Positions 7,223 to 13,616 of a stretch of DNA of 20,792 nucleotides are shown one piece after another. Under the pieces are notes generated by a model, which had not been told where the DNA came from, ran no database searches, and was given only the letters and a program-made list of their open reading frames with translations. This stretch comes from an uncultured Ruminococcus sp. (GTDB taxonomy: Bacteria; Bacillota; Clostridia; Oscillospirales; Ruminococcaceae). Both the position numbers and the translations under genes were made by a program. Location of the stretch: NCBI GenBank assembly GCA_937894495.1, contig CALCRR010000234.1:1-20792 (forward strand), in the 5' to 3' direction. Position 1 is the stretch's first letter; each line of letters begins with the position of its first letter.

Positions 7223-8305
7223 ATGGAACTGTTCAATCAGATAATTCATGTCGATTTTATTGCTATTACCACGCTTGTTTATCTGGCAATATTTATGGTG
7301 AATAACAAGGCTTATGATAAAAAGATAAACAATTACTATCTGTATTCGCTTTGCCTTACCTTTGCACTTACCATAACCGATAATTTTGACTACTACTATT
7401 CAGGGCTTGATGAGCCCCACAGGATACATACAGTTTTTATAATGGCGGGCTATATTATCAGAGTTTTTCTTTTGCAGTCAGCTATCTTTATACTCAAAAG
7501 GAACGGAATGACGACACGGGAGAAGGTATTTCTATTTGCCCCTGCGGTGCTCAATACGCTGGTGATACTTTCAGCTCCCTTTACCGACAGAGTATTCTGG
7601 ATAGACGAGAACAATGTGCTTCACCGTGAGCTGTTGTCGTATACTCCCCATGTGACCAGCCTTACATATTTCTTCACAGCTGTGGGAATAGCTATCAAAA
7701 GATACAGACAGGGCTATAAACAGGAGGGCGTATTGCTTTTTGTTTCACTGAGCGCTGTTATGACAGGTGTGGTATCAGAGATAATCCTCAAAACAAGGGG
7801 AGTGCTGATAAGCGCTGTTTTGCTCATGCTGGCATTTTACTATCTGTATCTTCATATGGAGCATTTCAAGAGGGATAACCTGACGGGAGTTCTCAACAGA
7901 ATGAGCTTTTTTGCAGATATTGAAGAGTCCAAGCGCAATCGTATAACTGCCTTTACAGAAATAGACATGAACGGTCTGAAACAGATAAACGATACATACG
8001 GACATGAGGCAGGAGACAAGGCGATATCGGAGGTATCTAATGTAATACTCCACAGTATCCCGATAAAAAGCCATTTATACAGGCTGGGCGGCGATGAGTT
8101 CGGTGTTCTGTTCAAGGATATAGATATGACAGAAGTTGAAAGAGCTATAAATAAAATACGTGCTGCAATAGACAGAAGCGGCTACTCCTGCGCCATAGGA
8201 ACAGCCGAATGGAACGATGATATGTCATTTTCAGAGATATATAATCTTGCGGATAACAGAATGTATGAGGATAAAAAGAAGCAGAAGAAAGAGTTAAATG
8301 ATTGA
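7223..8305 (+). CDS. membrane-anchored diguanylate cyclase (GGDEF)
   Basis: A 360-residue protein with an N-terminal membrane sensor region of about seven hydrophobic segments within residues 10-210, followed by a GGDEF domain (about 215-355). DNLTGVLNR opens the domain; EIDMNGLKQINDTYGHEAGDK supplies the metal Asp and the substrate-binding Asn/Asp. The active-site motif RLGGDEF is intact (GGDEF at 289-293), so it should make c-di-GMP from two GTP. The usual inhibitory RxxD motif before GGDEF is absent (Pro and Ser at those positions), so product inhibition is probably lost. There is no EAL domain. AGAGGAT precedes ATG 7223. The membrane part probably senses an unknown signal, perhaps with the preceding membrane protein. 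Confidence 0.9.
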   Translation: MELFNQIIHVDFIAITTLVYLAIFMVNNKAYDKKINNYYLYSLCLTFALTITDNFDYYYSGLDEPHRIHTVFIMAGYIIRVFLLQSAIFILKRNGMTTREKVFLFAPAVLNTLVILSAPFTDRVFWIDENNVLHRELLSYTPHVTSLTYFFTAVGIAIKRYRQGYKQEGVLLFVSLSAVMTGVVSEIILKTRGVLISAVLLMLAFYYLYLHMEHFKRDNLTGVLNRMSFFADIEESKRNRITAFTEIDMNGLKQINDTYGHEAGDKAISEVSNVILHSIPIKSHLYRLGGDEFGVLFKDIDMTEVERAINKIRAAIDRSGYSCAIGTAEWNDDMSFSEIYNLADNRMYEDKKKQKKELND

Positions 8306-8353
8306 GACTCCATTAAAATCAAAGTATCGCTATACCCCGACTCCACAAATACT

Positions 8354-8420
8354 TCCTTGTCAAACTCTTTGTAATTCGCTATAATTATATCAACAAAGGC
8401 GCTTTTGAACTTGACAAGGA
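8354..8420 (+). promoter_or_regulatory. promoter and bracketing inverted repeat of XRE gene
   Basis: The promoter is TTGTCA (8357-8362), a 17-base spacer, and TATAAT (8380-8385). A perfect 10-base inverted repeat brackets it: TCCTTGTCAA (8354-8363) over the -35 and TTGACAAGGA (8411-8420) over the Shine-Dalgarno. The arms could be two operator half-sites for the XRE protein. In read-through RNA from the cyclase gene, the left arm could pair with and mask the ribosome binding site. Confidence 0.65.
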
Positions 8421-8429
8421 GTGATATGA

Positions 8430-9539
8430 ATGACAATAGGAGCAACTATCAGACAGCTCAGACAGGAGCAGGACGTGACCCAGGAACAGCTTGCCGAGGC
8501 GCTAGGCATAACCTCACGGTCGGTGAGCCAGTGGGAGTGCGACAGAACAGCGCCCGATATCTCGCAGCTGCCTGCACTTGCGAATTTCTTTAATGTGACC
8601 ACCGACAAATTGCTTGGGGTGGATATCAAGCGCAAGGAGGACGAGGTCAAAAAAATACTAAAGCAGGTCAACGTTTTTCAGGAGCAGGGAGATCATGAGA
8701 GCACGGTAAAATATCTCAGAGAGCAGATCAAAATTTATCCCAATGAGCCTGAGCTGCTTACTCATCTAGCATCTGCCTTGCAGACCTTCTATTTTCATCA
8801 GGGAAAGGCAGACACCGAGGAGCTGAAAAAAGAAAAGTCGGACGAGATAATTACCTTGTGCGAAAGGGCGCTGAAATACTATAAGCCCACTGATGACAAT
8901 AACTTTACAAAACAGGTGCTTATCGGTCAGTACGTCTATTATCTGCACGATAAAGAAAAGGGTGAAAAGCTGGTCATGTCGCTGCCGAATGTATATTGCA
9001 CCAGAGAGAGATTTTTAGCTGATCTGTACGAGGGTAAGGAAGCCCTGGCACGCAGGCAGTCGGCACTGCTTTGGAGCATGACACAGATGATGCACCGCCT
9101 GTTCTGGGAAATATCCCGTGATGATAGCTACACATATGAGCAGAAAATAGAGATACTGAAGGCAGATGATGCCATGACAGAGCTGATAACAGGCGGCAAA
9201 CCAAACTTTTTCCATGGTAAATTATCAGTCAATGCGGCAACGCAGGCAGTGTTCTATTTAAAGCTCGGCGATAAGGAAAAGGCTCTCGATACGCTTGAAG
9301 CTGCATACGACCATGCCGACAGTTACGAAACTCGTCCCAGCGCAGAAAAATATGCGCCCTGCTGGCTGTCCGAGATGGACGACGATCAGATAAAAGTCCT
9401 CAAAATGGATACCAATACGAATTATGATACTATATATGATATCATCACAAAGCCCGAAAACAAATTCTGCGAGGTGTTTAACGGCAGCGAGCGTTTTGAA
9501 AGGCTTATGGAGAAGCTGAAAGAAAAGATAACTAAGTAA
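8430..9539 (+). CDS. XRE-family regulator with long helical C-terminal domain
   Basis: A 369-residue protein. Residues 3-58 are an XRE/Cro-type helix-turn-helix: IRQLRQEQDVTQEQLAEALG and SRSVSQWECDRTAPDISQLP, followed by the usual ANFFNVTTDKLLG. Residues about 68-369 are helical with TPR-like spacing (for example QGDHESTVKYLREQIKIYPN and LGDKEKALDTLEAAYDHAD), which fits a ligand- or protein-binding sensor domain. AAGGAG precedes the ATG by 8 bases. It has its own promoter and terminator, so it is monocistronic. It resembles stand-alone XRE/TPR regulators of Firmicutes; the binding partner is unknown. Autoregulation through the flanking repeat is plausible. Confidence 0.88.
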   Translation: MTIGATIRQLRQEQDVTQEQLAEALGITSRSVSQWECDRTAPDISQLPALANFFNVTTDKLLGVDIKRKEDEVKKILKQVNVFQEQGDHESTVKYLREQIKIYPNEPELLTHLASALQTFYFHQGKADTEELKKEKSDEIITLCERALKYYKPTDDNNFTKQVLIGQYVYYLHDKEKGEKLVMSLPNVYCTRERFLADLYEGKEALARRQSALLWSMTQMMHRLFWEISRDDSYTYEQKIEILKADDAMTELITGGKPNFFHGKLSVNAATQAVFYLKLGDKEKALDTLEAAYDHADSYETRPSAEKYAPCWLSEMDDDQIKVLKMDTNTNYDTIYDIITKPENKFCEVFNGSERFERLMEKLKEKITK

Positions 9540-9544
9540 CAGTT

Positions 9545-9580
9545 TGCGGCATACCTTTTTATGGGTATGCCGCACTTTTT
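9545..9580 (+). terminator. strong rho-independent terminator after XRE gene
   Basis: Perfect 11-bp stem TGCGGCATACC (9545-9555) / GGTATGCCGCA (9564-9574), an 8-base loop, then CTTTTT. Confidence 0.92.
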
Positions 9581-9609
9581 ATTAAATAATTTTTCTTTTT
9601 TCGGGGGTA

Positions 9610-9638
9610 TTGAAAAGCTGATAAATATGTGGTATAAT
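9610..9638 (+). promoter_or_regulatory. promoter of methyltransferase operon
   Basis: TTGAAA (9610-9615), a 17-base spacer, and TATAAT (9633-9638) preceded by TGTGG. Confidence 0.8.
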
Positions 9639-9641
9639 GTA

Positions 9642-9657
9642 GTTAGCTGTTACTAAC
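9642..9657 (+). promoter_or_regulatory. operator-like inverted repeat 1 (GTTAG-N6-CTAAC)
   Basis: GTTAG and CTAAC around six bases, starting four bases after the -10 box, so it covers the expected transcription start. An embedded TGTTA-C-TAACA palindrome (9648-9658) overlaps it. This is a typical repressor position. Confidence 0.6.
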
Positions 9658-9726
9658 AGGTTCTGCTGTATCAGGTTTTTTGCAGTTGTTTTATCTCAGT
9701 GTATGAAAATGCAAGAGAATGTCTGT

Positions 9727-9746
9727 AAGTTAGATATAACTAACTT
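9727..9746 (+). promoter_or_regulatory. operator-like inverted repeat 2 (AAGTTAG-N6-CTAACTT)
   Basis: A 7-base perfect inverted repeat containing the same GTTAG-N6-CTAAC core as the site at 9642-9657, with centres 87 bases apart. Two copies with the same arm and spacer suggest one dimeric regulator (MarR- or TetR-like size) binding twice. Confidence 0.6.
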
Positions 9747-9841
9747 TATATAGTAACAACAAATATCAGCGTTACACCGGCGATAAGCAAAAGAATTGCC
9801 GCAGACGCTGCTGTTTTAACAGATCAGATCGGAGGAAAACA

Positions 9842-10465
9842 ATGGGACTTTTCAAAAAATATGTTAACCAGACAAGAAAGCCCGAGGGCACACTCGGCAA
9901 AATGATGATTAAGGGTATGAACTCGGGTCATGCAAAAATGGCAGACTGGGGGCTTTCACACCTTAAAAAGACACAGCCTGCCGATATAGCCGAGCTTGGC
10001 TGCGGCGGCGGAAGAAATGCGGGAGAGCTTCTAAAAAAATATCCCGAAGCTAAGGTTACGGCTATCGACTATTCGCCGTTGTCGGTGCAGCAGGCGGCAG
10101 AGTATAACAGAGAACTGATGGAGCAGGGGAGATGTGAGGTCAGACAGGGCGATGTTTCAGCTCTTGATCTTGAAAAGGAAAGCTTTGACCTTGCCACTGC
10201 CTTTGAGACGATATACTTCTGGGGAGATCTGGTGAAGTGCTTTACACAGGTCGCAGGTATTCTCAAAAAGGGCGGTATTTTTATGATCGTCAACGAGTCG
10301 GACGGCACAGATGCTGCAAGCCTGAAATTTGAGAAGATCATAGAGGGCATGAAGTGCTATACCGCTGAGGATATTGAAACGGCTCTGAAAGCGGCAGGCT
10401 TTTCGGCAGTCAAGGTCGATCATCATCAGTCAAAGCCGTGGCTGACAGTTATCGCGAAAAAGTGA
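9842..10465 (+). CDS. class I SAM-dependent methyltransferase
   Basis: A 207-residue cytosolic Rossmann-fold methyltransferase. The SAM-binding motif I is AELGCGGGRNAGELL (GCGGG at 53-57), with acidic Asp76 in TAIDYSP for the ribose hydroxyls. The post-I/IV region is FDLATAFETIYFW and the late strand is ILKKGGIFMIVNE. It looks like a methyltransferase of a small metabolite. The N-terminal region (TLGKMMIKGMNSGHAKMADW) is shared with the next gene (IIGRMMLVTMEREHLPMAKW), so the two are diverged tandem duplicates. GGAGG precedes ATG 9842. First gene of a three-methyltransferase operon; substrate unknown. Confidence 0.88.
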   Translation: MGLFKKYVNQTRKPEGTLGKMMIKGMNSGHAKMADWGLSHLKKTQPADIAELGCGGGRNAGELLKKYPEAKVTAIDYSPLSVQQAAEYNRELMEQGRCEVRQGDVSALDLEKESFDLATAFETIYFWGDLVKCFTQVAGILKKGGIFMIVNESDGTDAASLKFEKIIEGMKCYTAEDIETALKAAGFSAVKVDHHQSKPWLTVIAKK

Positions 10466-10496
10466 GCAGGCTGCAATTACTTATCGGGAGGATTTT

Positions 10497-11093
10497 ATGA
10501 GTTTTACAGATAATTTCGGAAATCCCAAAGGCATCATCGGCAGAATGATGCTTGTAACTATGGAGAGGGAGCATCTGCCAATGGCAAAGTGGGCGCTTGA
10601 AAAGCTTGAAATTCCGCAGGAGGGTTACATACTCGACATAGGCTGCGGCGGTGGCTATAACATAAAGCGTATGCTGCAAATGAGCGATAACGGCAGATTT
10701 ATCGGGCTGGATATCTCTGAGGAAAGCGTAAGAAAGGCGAAAAAGATCAACAGCGGCGAGATCGGCAAAAGAGTAAAAATACTGCAAGGCAGCGCTGAAA
10801 ATCTGCCCTGCAAGCCTGATAGTCTCAGCCTTGTAACGGCTTTTGAAACTGTGTTTTTCTGGAATGATGTAGATACGGCGTTTGCTAGTATTTATAATTG
10901 CCTTAAAAAAGGGGGCAGCTTTGCCGCAATAAACAATTACGGCGACCCCGATATCGACTGGGAAAAGAAAGTCCCGTGTATGACCAGGTATACGGCAGAA
11001 GAATTAAAAGAAAAAATGGAGCTTGCAGGATTTACTGATATCACCGCAGATAAGAAGGACAATTTATTTATGGTCTGCGGAAAAAAAGCGTAG
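10497..11093 (+). CDS. class I SAM-dependent methyltransferase (paralog of preceding gene)
   Basis: A 198-residue methyltransferase with motif I LDIGCGGGYNIKRM (47-53), Asp72 in GLDISEES, and the substrate-pocket segment TAFETVFFWNDVDTAF, which closely parallels TAFETIYFWGDLVKCF of the upstream gene; the late strand is LKKGGSFAAINN. Shared N-terminus, length and motif spacing mark it as a tandem paralog that has diverged in the cap region. GGGAGG lies 6 bases before ATG 10497, 31 bases after the previous stop. Substrate specificity is not readable. The two enzymes may methylate successive positions or related compounds. Confidence 0.88.
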   Translation: MSFTDNFGNPKGIIGRMMLVTMEREHLPMAKWALEKLEIPQEGYILDIGCGGGYNIKRMLQMSDNGRFIGLDISEESVRKAKKINSGEIGKRVKILQGSAENLPCKPDSLSLVTAFETVFFWNDVDTAFASIYNCLKKGGSFAAINNYGDPDIDWEKKVPCMTRYTAEELKEKMELAGFTDITADKKDNLFMVCGKKA

Positions 11094-11136
11094 AGCTGTA
11101 AAAAATATTTCATATGAACGTGAGGCGTTTGATACT

Positions 11137-11937
11137 ATGGAAAAAATAAAGGTCTCAATGGGTGCAGTTCCCGAAACTATGCTTCAAACTATGTATGCAC
11201 GGGCGAGAGAGACCCGGAAGCCCGATGGGGTCATTCAAGATGAAAAGGCAGTCGAGATCGTAAATAAGCTTGATTATGATTTTTCACTTGCCGACAAGGA
11301 CGCACCTATGAGCAGCGGCGTTATTGCGCGCACTATCATTCTCGACAGGCTTGCGGAGAAATTTTTTGATAAGCATAAAAATGCAGTTGCGGTAAATATC
11401 GCCTGCGGTCTTGACACACGCTGCTATCGTAACGAGGGTAAGTATGCACGGTGGTATAACATTGATCTTCCCGATACGATAAATGTACGCAAACAGTTTC
11501 TGCAGGAGGAGGGCCCGACCATTTACCAGATAGCCGAGTCTGCAATGGACAGCGCATGGGCTGAAAGGGTAGAATACAACGGTGAACCCGTGCTAGTTAT
11601 TATCGAGGGGTTGACTATGTACCTGAACGAGACAGACGTAAAGAGGATATTTGAGATAATAGATGCAAAATTCAGCCATGCTTATGTTCTGGTGGAGATA
11701 ATGAACCCCTTTATGGCTGCACATATCAAGGAAAAGTCCATAGATAAAAGCAACGCAAAATTCACCTGGGGCATAAAAAACGGCAGGGAGCTTGAAAAGC
11801 TCATACCGCCGTTCAAGTATGTCAGAGACCATTCCCTTGCCGAGGGTATGGCTGAGTTTGTTTCGGTATATAAGGTGCTGTCGAAAATACCTGCGGTTTC
11901 TAATATCTCAAACAAAATAACGGTACTGAAAAAATGA
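11137..11937 (+). CDS. leucine carboxyl methyltransferase/TcmP-type SAM methyltransferase
   Basis: A 266-residue member of the LCM/TcmP superfamily, which includes O-methyltransferases of polyketide pathways and protein carboxyl methyltransferases. The hallmarks are the N-terminal SSGVIARTIILDRL, motif I VNIACGLDTRCYR (NIACGLDTR 87-95), the acidic loop WYNIDLPD (Asp110) and IIEGLTMYL (155-163). ATG 11137 is chosen because it gives the family's normal N-terminus. The frame is open back to 11023, but that would overlap the previous gene's 3' end; GTGAGG lies 11 bases before 11137. It starts 43 bases after the second methyltransferase and belongs to another branch. In bacteria such genes often methylate carboxyls or phenols of small molecules; the target here is unknown. 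Confidence 0.85.
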   Translation: MEKIKVSMGAVPETMLQTMYARARETRKPDGVIQDEKAVEIVNKLDYDFSLADKDAPMSSGVIARTIILDRLAEKFFDKHKNAVAVNIACGLDTRCYRNEGKYARWYNIDLPDTINVRKQFLQEEGPTIYQIAESAMDSAWAERVEYNGEPVLVIIEGLTMYLNETDVKRIFEIIDAKFSHAYVLVEIMNPFMAAHIKEKSIDKSNAKFTWGIKNGRELEKLIPPFKYVRDHSLAEGMAEFVSVYKVLSKIPAVSNISNKITVLKK

Positions 11938-11982
11938 CGTTATGATAATAAGTGTATGTTTTACTTGCACCCTGTAAAGCTG

Positions 11983-12846
11983 TCAGAAAAAGCTTATCTG
12001 CTCATATTTTTCGGGGAACTCAGCGGTATAAGCAAAGCACTGCTCGGGGTCGTGTATTATACCGTATTTTTCACATATCTCGTGAAACCGCCCCATAAAG
12101 CGTGAGCTATTGTCGCTCACCACATCATAGGCATTGCCGTATTTCGCTATATACTGCCTGCTCAGCCCGGGGAAATGTCTGTCAAGCGCCTGATAATAGT
12201 ATTCTCTGTTGCCCTCACGCAAGGTCATTCCGATGTTAAAGCATACTATCCCTTTCACTCCTGCGTCAAGGCAGTATTCCATAAGCCTGTCAAAATTATC
12301 ATCGCTGTCGGTGAGAAACGGCAGCAGCGGTGTTAGCCATACAACGGTGGGTATACCGCGTTTTTGAAACTCTTTCAGGACTTCATACCGCCTGCTTGTG
12401 GGGCAGACGTTCGGTTCTGTTATCCTGCTCAGCTTATCGTCCGCATTCGTCAGCGACATTTGCAGAACGCTTTTGCCCTTGCGGTTGATACTGTCAAACA
12501 GATCAATGTCACGAAGCACACGGTCAGATTTTGTGATAACAGTGGCGCCGAACTCATATCTGTCTATGAGCTCAAGGCATTTTCTTGTCAGCATAAGCTT
12601 TTCCTCACAGGGCTGATAAGGGTCGCTCATGGAGCCTGTGCCTATCATGATCTTTTGCCGCCTGCGTTTCAGTATCTCTTCAAGAAGCTCGGGAGCATTG
12701 ATCTTGACTTCTATATCCTCAAACCGGTGCTCAATATGATAACAGTTACTTCTGCTGTCACAGTAGATACAGCCGTGGGTGCAGCCGCGGTAGATGTTCA
12801 TTCCGTTCCAGCGTGTCAGCAGCGATCTTGCCTTTACATAGTGCAT
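11983..12846 (-). CDS. SPL-family radical SAM protein
   Basis: A 287-residue radical SAM enzyme. Numbered from ATG 12846: NIYRGCTHGCIYCDSRS holds the CxxxCxxC cluster ligands (Cys22, Cys26, Cys29) for the [4Fe-4S] cluster that cleaves SAM. This N-terminus, with the Cys motif preceded by NGMN, is typical of the spore-photoproduct-lyase-like (SPL) group, which is mostly uncharacterised. Later motifs include IGTGSMSDPYQPCE and TVITKSDRVLRD. A GTG at 12855 is an alternative start; ATG 12846 gives the usual MHYVxAxS opening, and neither has a strong binding site. It is monocistronic and converges on the methyltransferase operon with only 45 bases between. The true spore photoproduct lyase function is unlikely at this length. 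Confidence 0.88.
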   Translation of the reverse strand: MHYVKARSLLTRWNGMNIYRGCTHGCIYCDSRSNCYHIEHRFEDIEVKINAPELLEEILKRRRQKIMIGTGSMSDPYQPCEEKLMLTRKCLELIDRYEFGATVITKSDRVLRDIDLFDSINRKGKSVLQMSLTNADDKLSRITEPNVCPTSRRYEVLKEFQKRGIPTVVWLTPLLPFLTDSDDNFDRLMEYCLDAGVKGIVCFNIGMTLREGNREYYYQALDRHFPGLSRQYIAKYGNAYDVVSDNSSRFMGRFHEICEKYGIIHDPEQCFAYTAEFPEKYEQISFF

Positions 12847-12896
12847 ATATCTCACTCATTTCAAGTTATTTTCAAATAATATCAGGCTTTACATCA

Positions 12897-12925
12897 ATTA
12901 TACCATAGTCAGGGTAATTATACAA
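12897..12925 (-). promoter_or_regulatory. promoter of radical SAM gene
   Basis: On the minus strand: TTGTAT (12925-12920), a 17-base spacer, and TATAAT (12902-12897) preceded by ATGG. The -35 is weak, the -10 perfect. It lies about 50 bases before the start. Confidence 0.5.
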
Positions 12926-12964
12926 TAGCTTAAAACTGTATTTGTTTTCTATGATCACCTCCAG

Positions 12965-12993
12965 TTGACTTATTGGCTTTGATAGTGTATAAT
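12965..12993 (+). promoter_or_regulatory. promoter of zinc-ribbon gene
   Basis: TTGACT (12965-12970), a 17-base spacer, and TATAAT (12988-12993). The first ten bases (TTGACTTATT) equal the left part of the palindromic operator at the TetR-type promoter (2694-2703), but the right arm is missing here. Confidence 0.8.
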
Positions 12994-13020
12994 AATTGCG
13001 TAAGATAAAGCAGTAATTAG

Positions 13021-13061
13021 ATCAAGATACATGGGATCATTACTGATCTTATGTATCTGAT
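13021..13061 (+). promoter_or_regulatory. long leader hairpin directly upstream of ribosome binding site
   Basis: The stem pairs ATC 13021-13023 with GAT 13059-13061, AGATACAT 13025-13032 with ATGTATCT 13051-13058, GG with TT by two wobbles, and GATCA 13035-13039 with TGATC 13044-13048. The loop is TTAC; A13024 is bulged. That is 18 bp in total. GGGAG follows at 13065-13069. There is no T-run, so it is not a terminator. It may set translation or mRNA stability, or bind protein. Confidence 0.65.
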
Positions 13062-13078
13062 ATCGGGAGTAAAAAATT

Positions 13079-13528
13079 ATGCTGACAATAACAGATCACG
13101 GACAGACGGTCTACATCGTATATCCCCATGAGCTTGACGATCTGCACAAGAAGGTTGACAGCTTTACATGGTTCTCAAAGAAGCTTAGTCAGGGAAACCA
13201 TACGATATGGTATGACAAGATACAATTTTACAAGCAATACGGCGGCGAGAACTTTTATCTTGGTTATTATTTCAACAAGGGCGTCGAGAATGATACGCCT
13301 CTTATTGTTGATATGTATAATTCAGGGAATGGATTTCAGAGAGTACAGTTTGAAAATGCTGCCTGTCAAAGCTGCAAAACGGTATTTTTTGTCGCTAATC
13401 CCACATACTTTGCTCTGTATCCCAATAACGATCTTGACATTAACGAATTGCAATACCCTCTGCTGAACTGCCCGAAATGCGGCGGAAAGCTCTCACGACC
13501 TGCAATTTGGGTGAAAAAGAGAGGGTGA
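13079..13528 (+). CDS. hypothetical protein with C-terminal zinc-ribbon cysteines
   Basis: A 149-residue soluble protein that I do not recognise. Two CxxC pairs, CQSC (Cys96, Cys99) and CPKC (Cys131, Cys134), are 31 residues apart and would form a zinc ribbon or rubredoxin-like knuckle; CPKCGGKL is a classic ribbon half. The N-terminal 90 residues are rich in Tyr, Phe and Trp (TWFSKKL, IWYDKIQFYKQYGG, FYLGYYFNKG), with predicted strands and no signal peptide. GGGAG lies 9 bases before ATG 13079. It stands alone with its own promoter and a strong leader hairpin, between two minus-strand units. Function unknown; nucleic-acid or protein binding would fit a ribbon but is unproven. Confidence 0.75.
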   Translation: MLTITDHGQTVYIVYPHELDDLHKKVDSFTWFSKKLSQGNHTIWYDKIQFYKQYGGENFYLGYYFNKGVENDTPLIVDMYNSGNGFQRVQFENAACQSCKTVFFVANPTYFALYPNNDLDINELQYPLLNCPKCGGKLSRPAIWVKKRG

Positions 13529-13556
13529 AGATATGAAGGACTATACAGAGATAATA

Positions 13557-13591
13557 AACGGCGAGAGCAGGGAAGTCCCACTCTCGCCGTT
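13557..13591 (-). terminator. terminator hairpin between convergent genes
   Basis: Perfect 11-bp stem AACGGCGAGAG (13557-13567) / CTCTCGCCGTT (13581-13591) with a 13-base loop. On the minus strand the stem is followed by a T-rich run (TTTATTATCT), so it best terminates the MATE operon. It may also stop the zinc-ribbon transcript. Confidence 0.8.
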
Positions 13592-13616
13592 ATCTTTGCA
13601 TAAAGACCGAGCATTT

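Larger units (their letters stand above)
9581..9841 (+). other. regulatory and leader region of the methyltransferase operon
   Basis: With the terminator just before it, the gene-free stretch is about 300 bases. It contains the promoter (9610-9638), two GTTAG-N6-CTAAC repeats, and a leader of about 195 bases. Near its end is a nested hairpin: CAGCGT 9767-9772 with ACGCTG 9805-9810, and CGGC 9778-9781 with GCCG 9798-9801. The small palindrome CTGTTTTAACAG (9811-9822) comes next, then GGAGG before ATG 9842. I recognise no known riboswitch class. Confidence 0.6.

Noticed and set aside
9703..9753. 16-codon leader peptide in the methyltransferase leader
   Set aside because: No ribosome binding site, no run of a regulatory amino acid, and it overlaps the second inverted repeat; chance is more likely.
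9779..9788. GGCGATAAGC as a third copy of the hairpin repeat
   Set aside because: Only ten bases match; the surrounding blocks of the element are absent.
11023..11136. In-frame upstream extension of the third methyltransferase
   Set aside because: It would overlap the second methyltransferase by about 70 bases; the added residues do not resemble the family and ATG 11137 gives the normal N-terminus.
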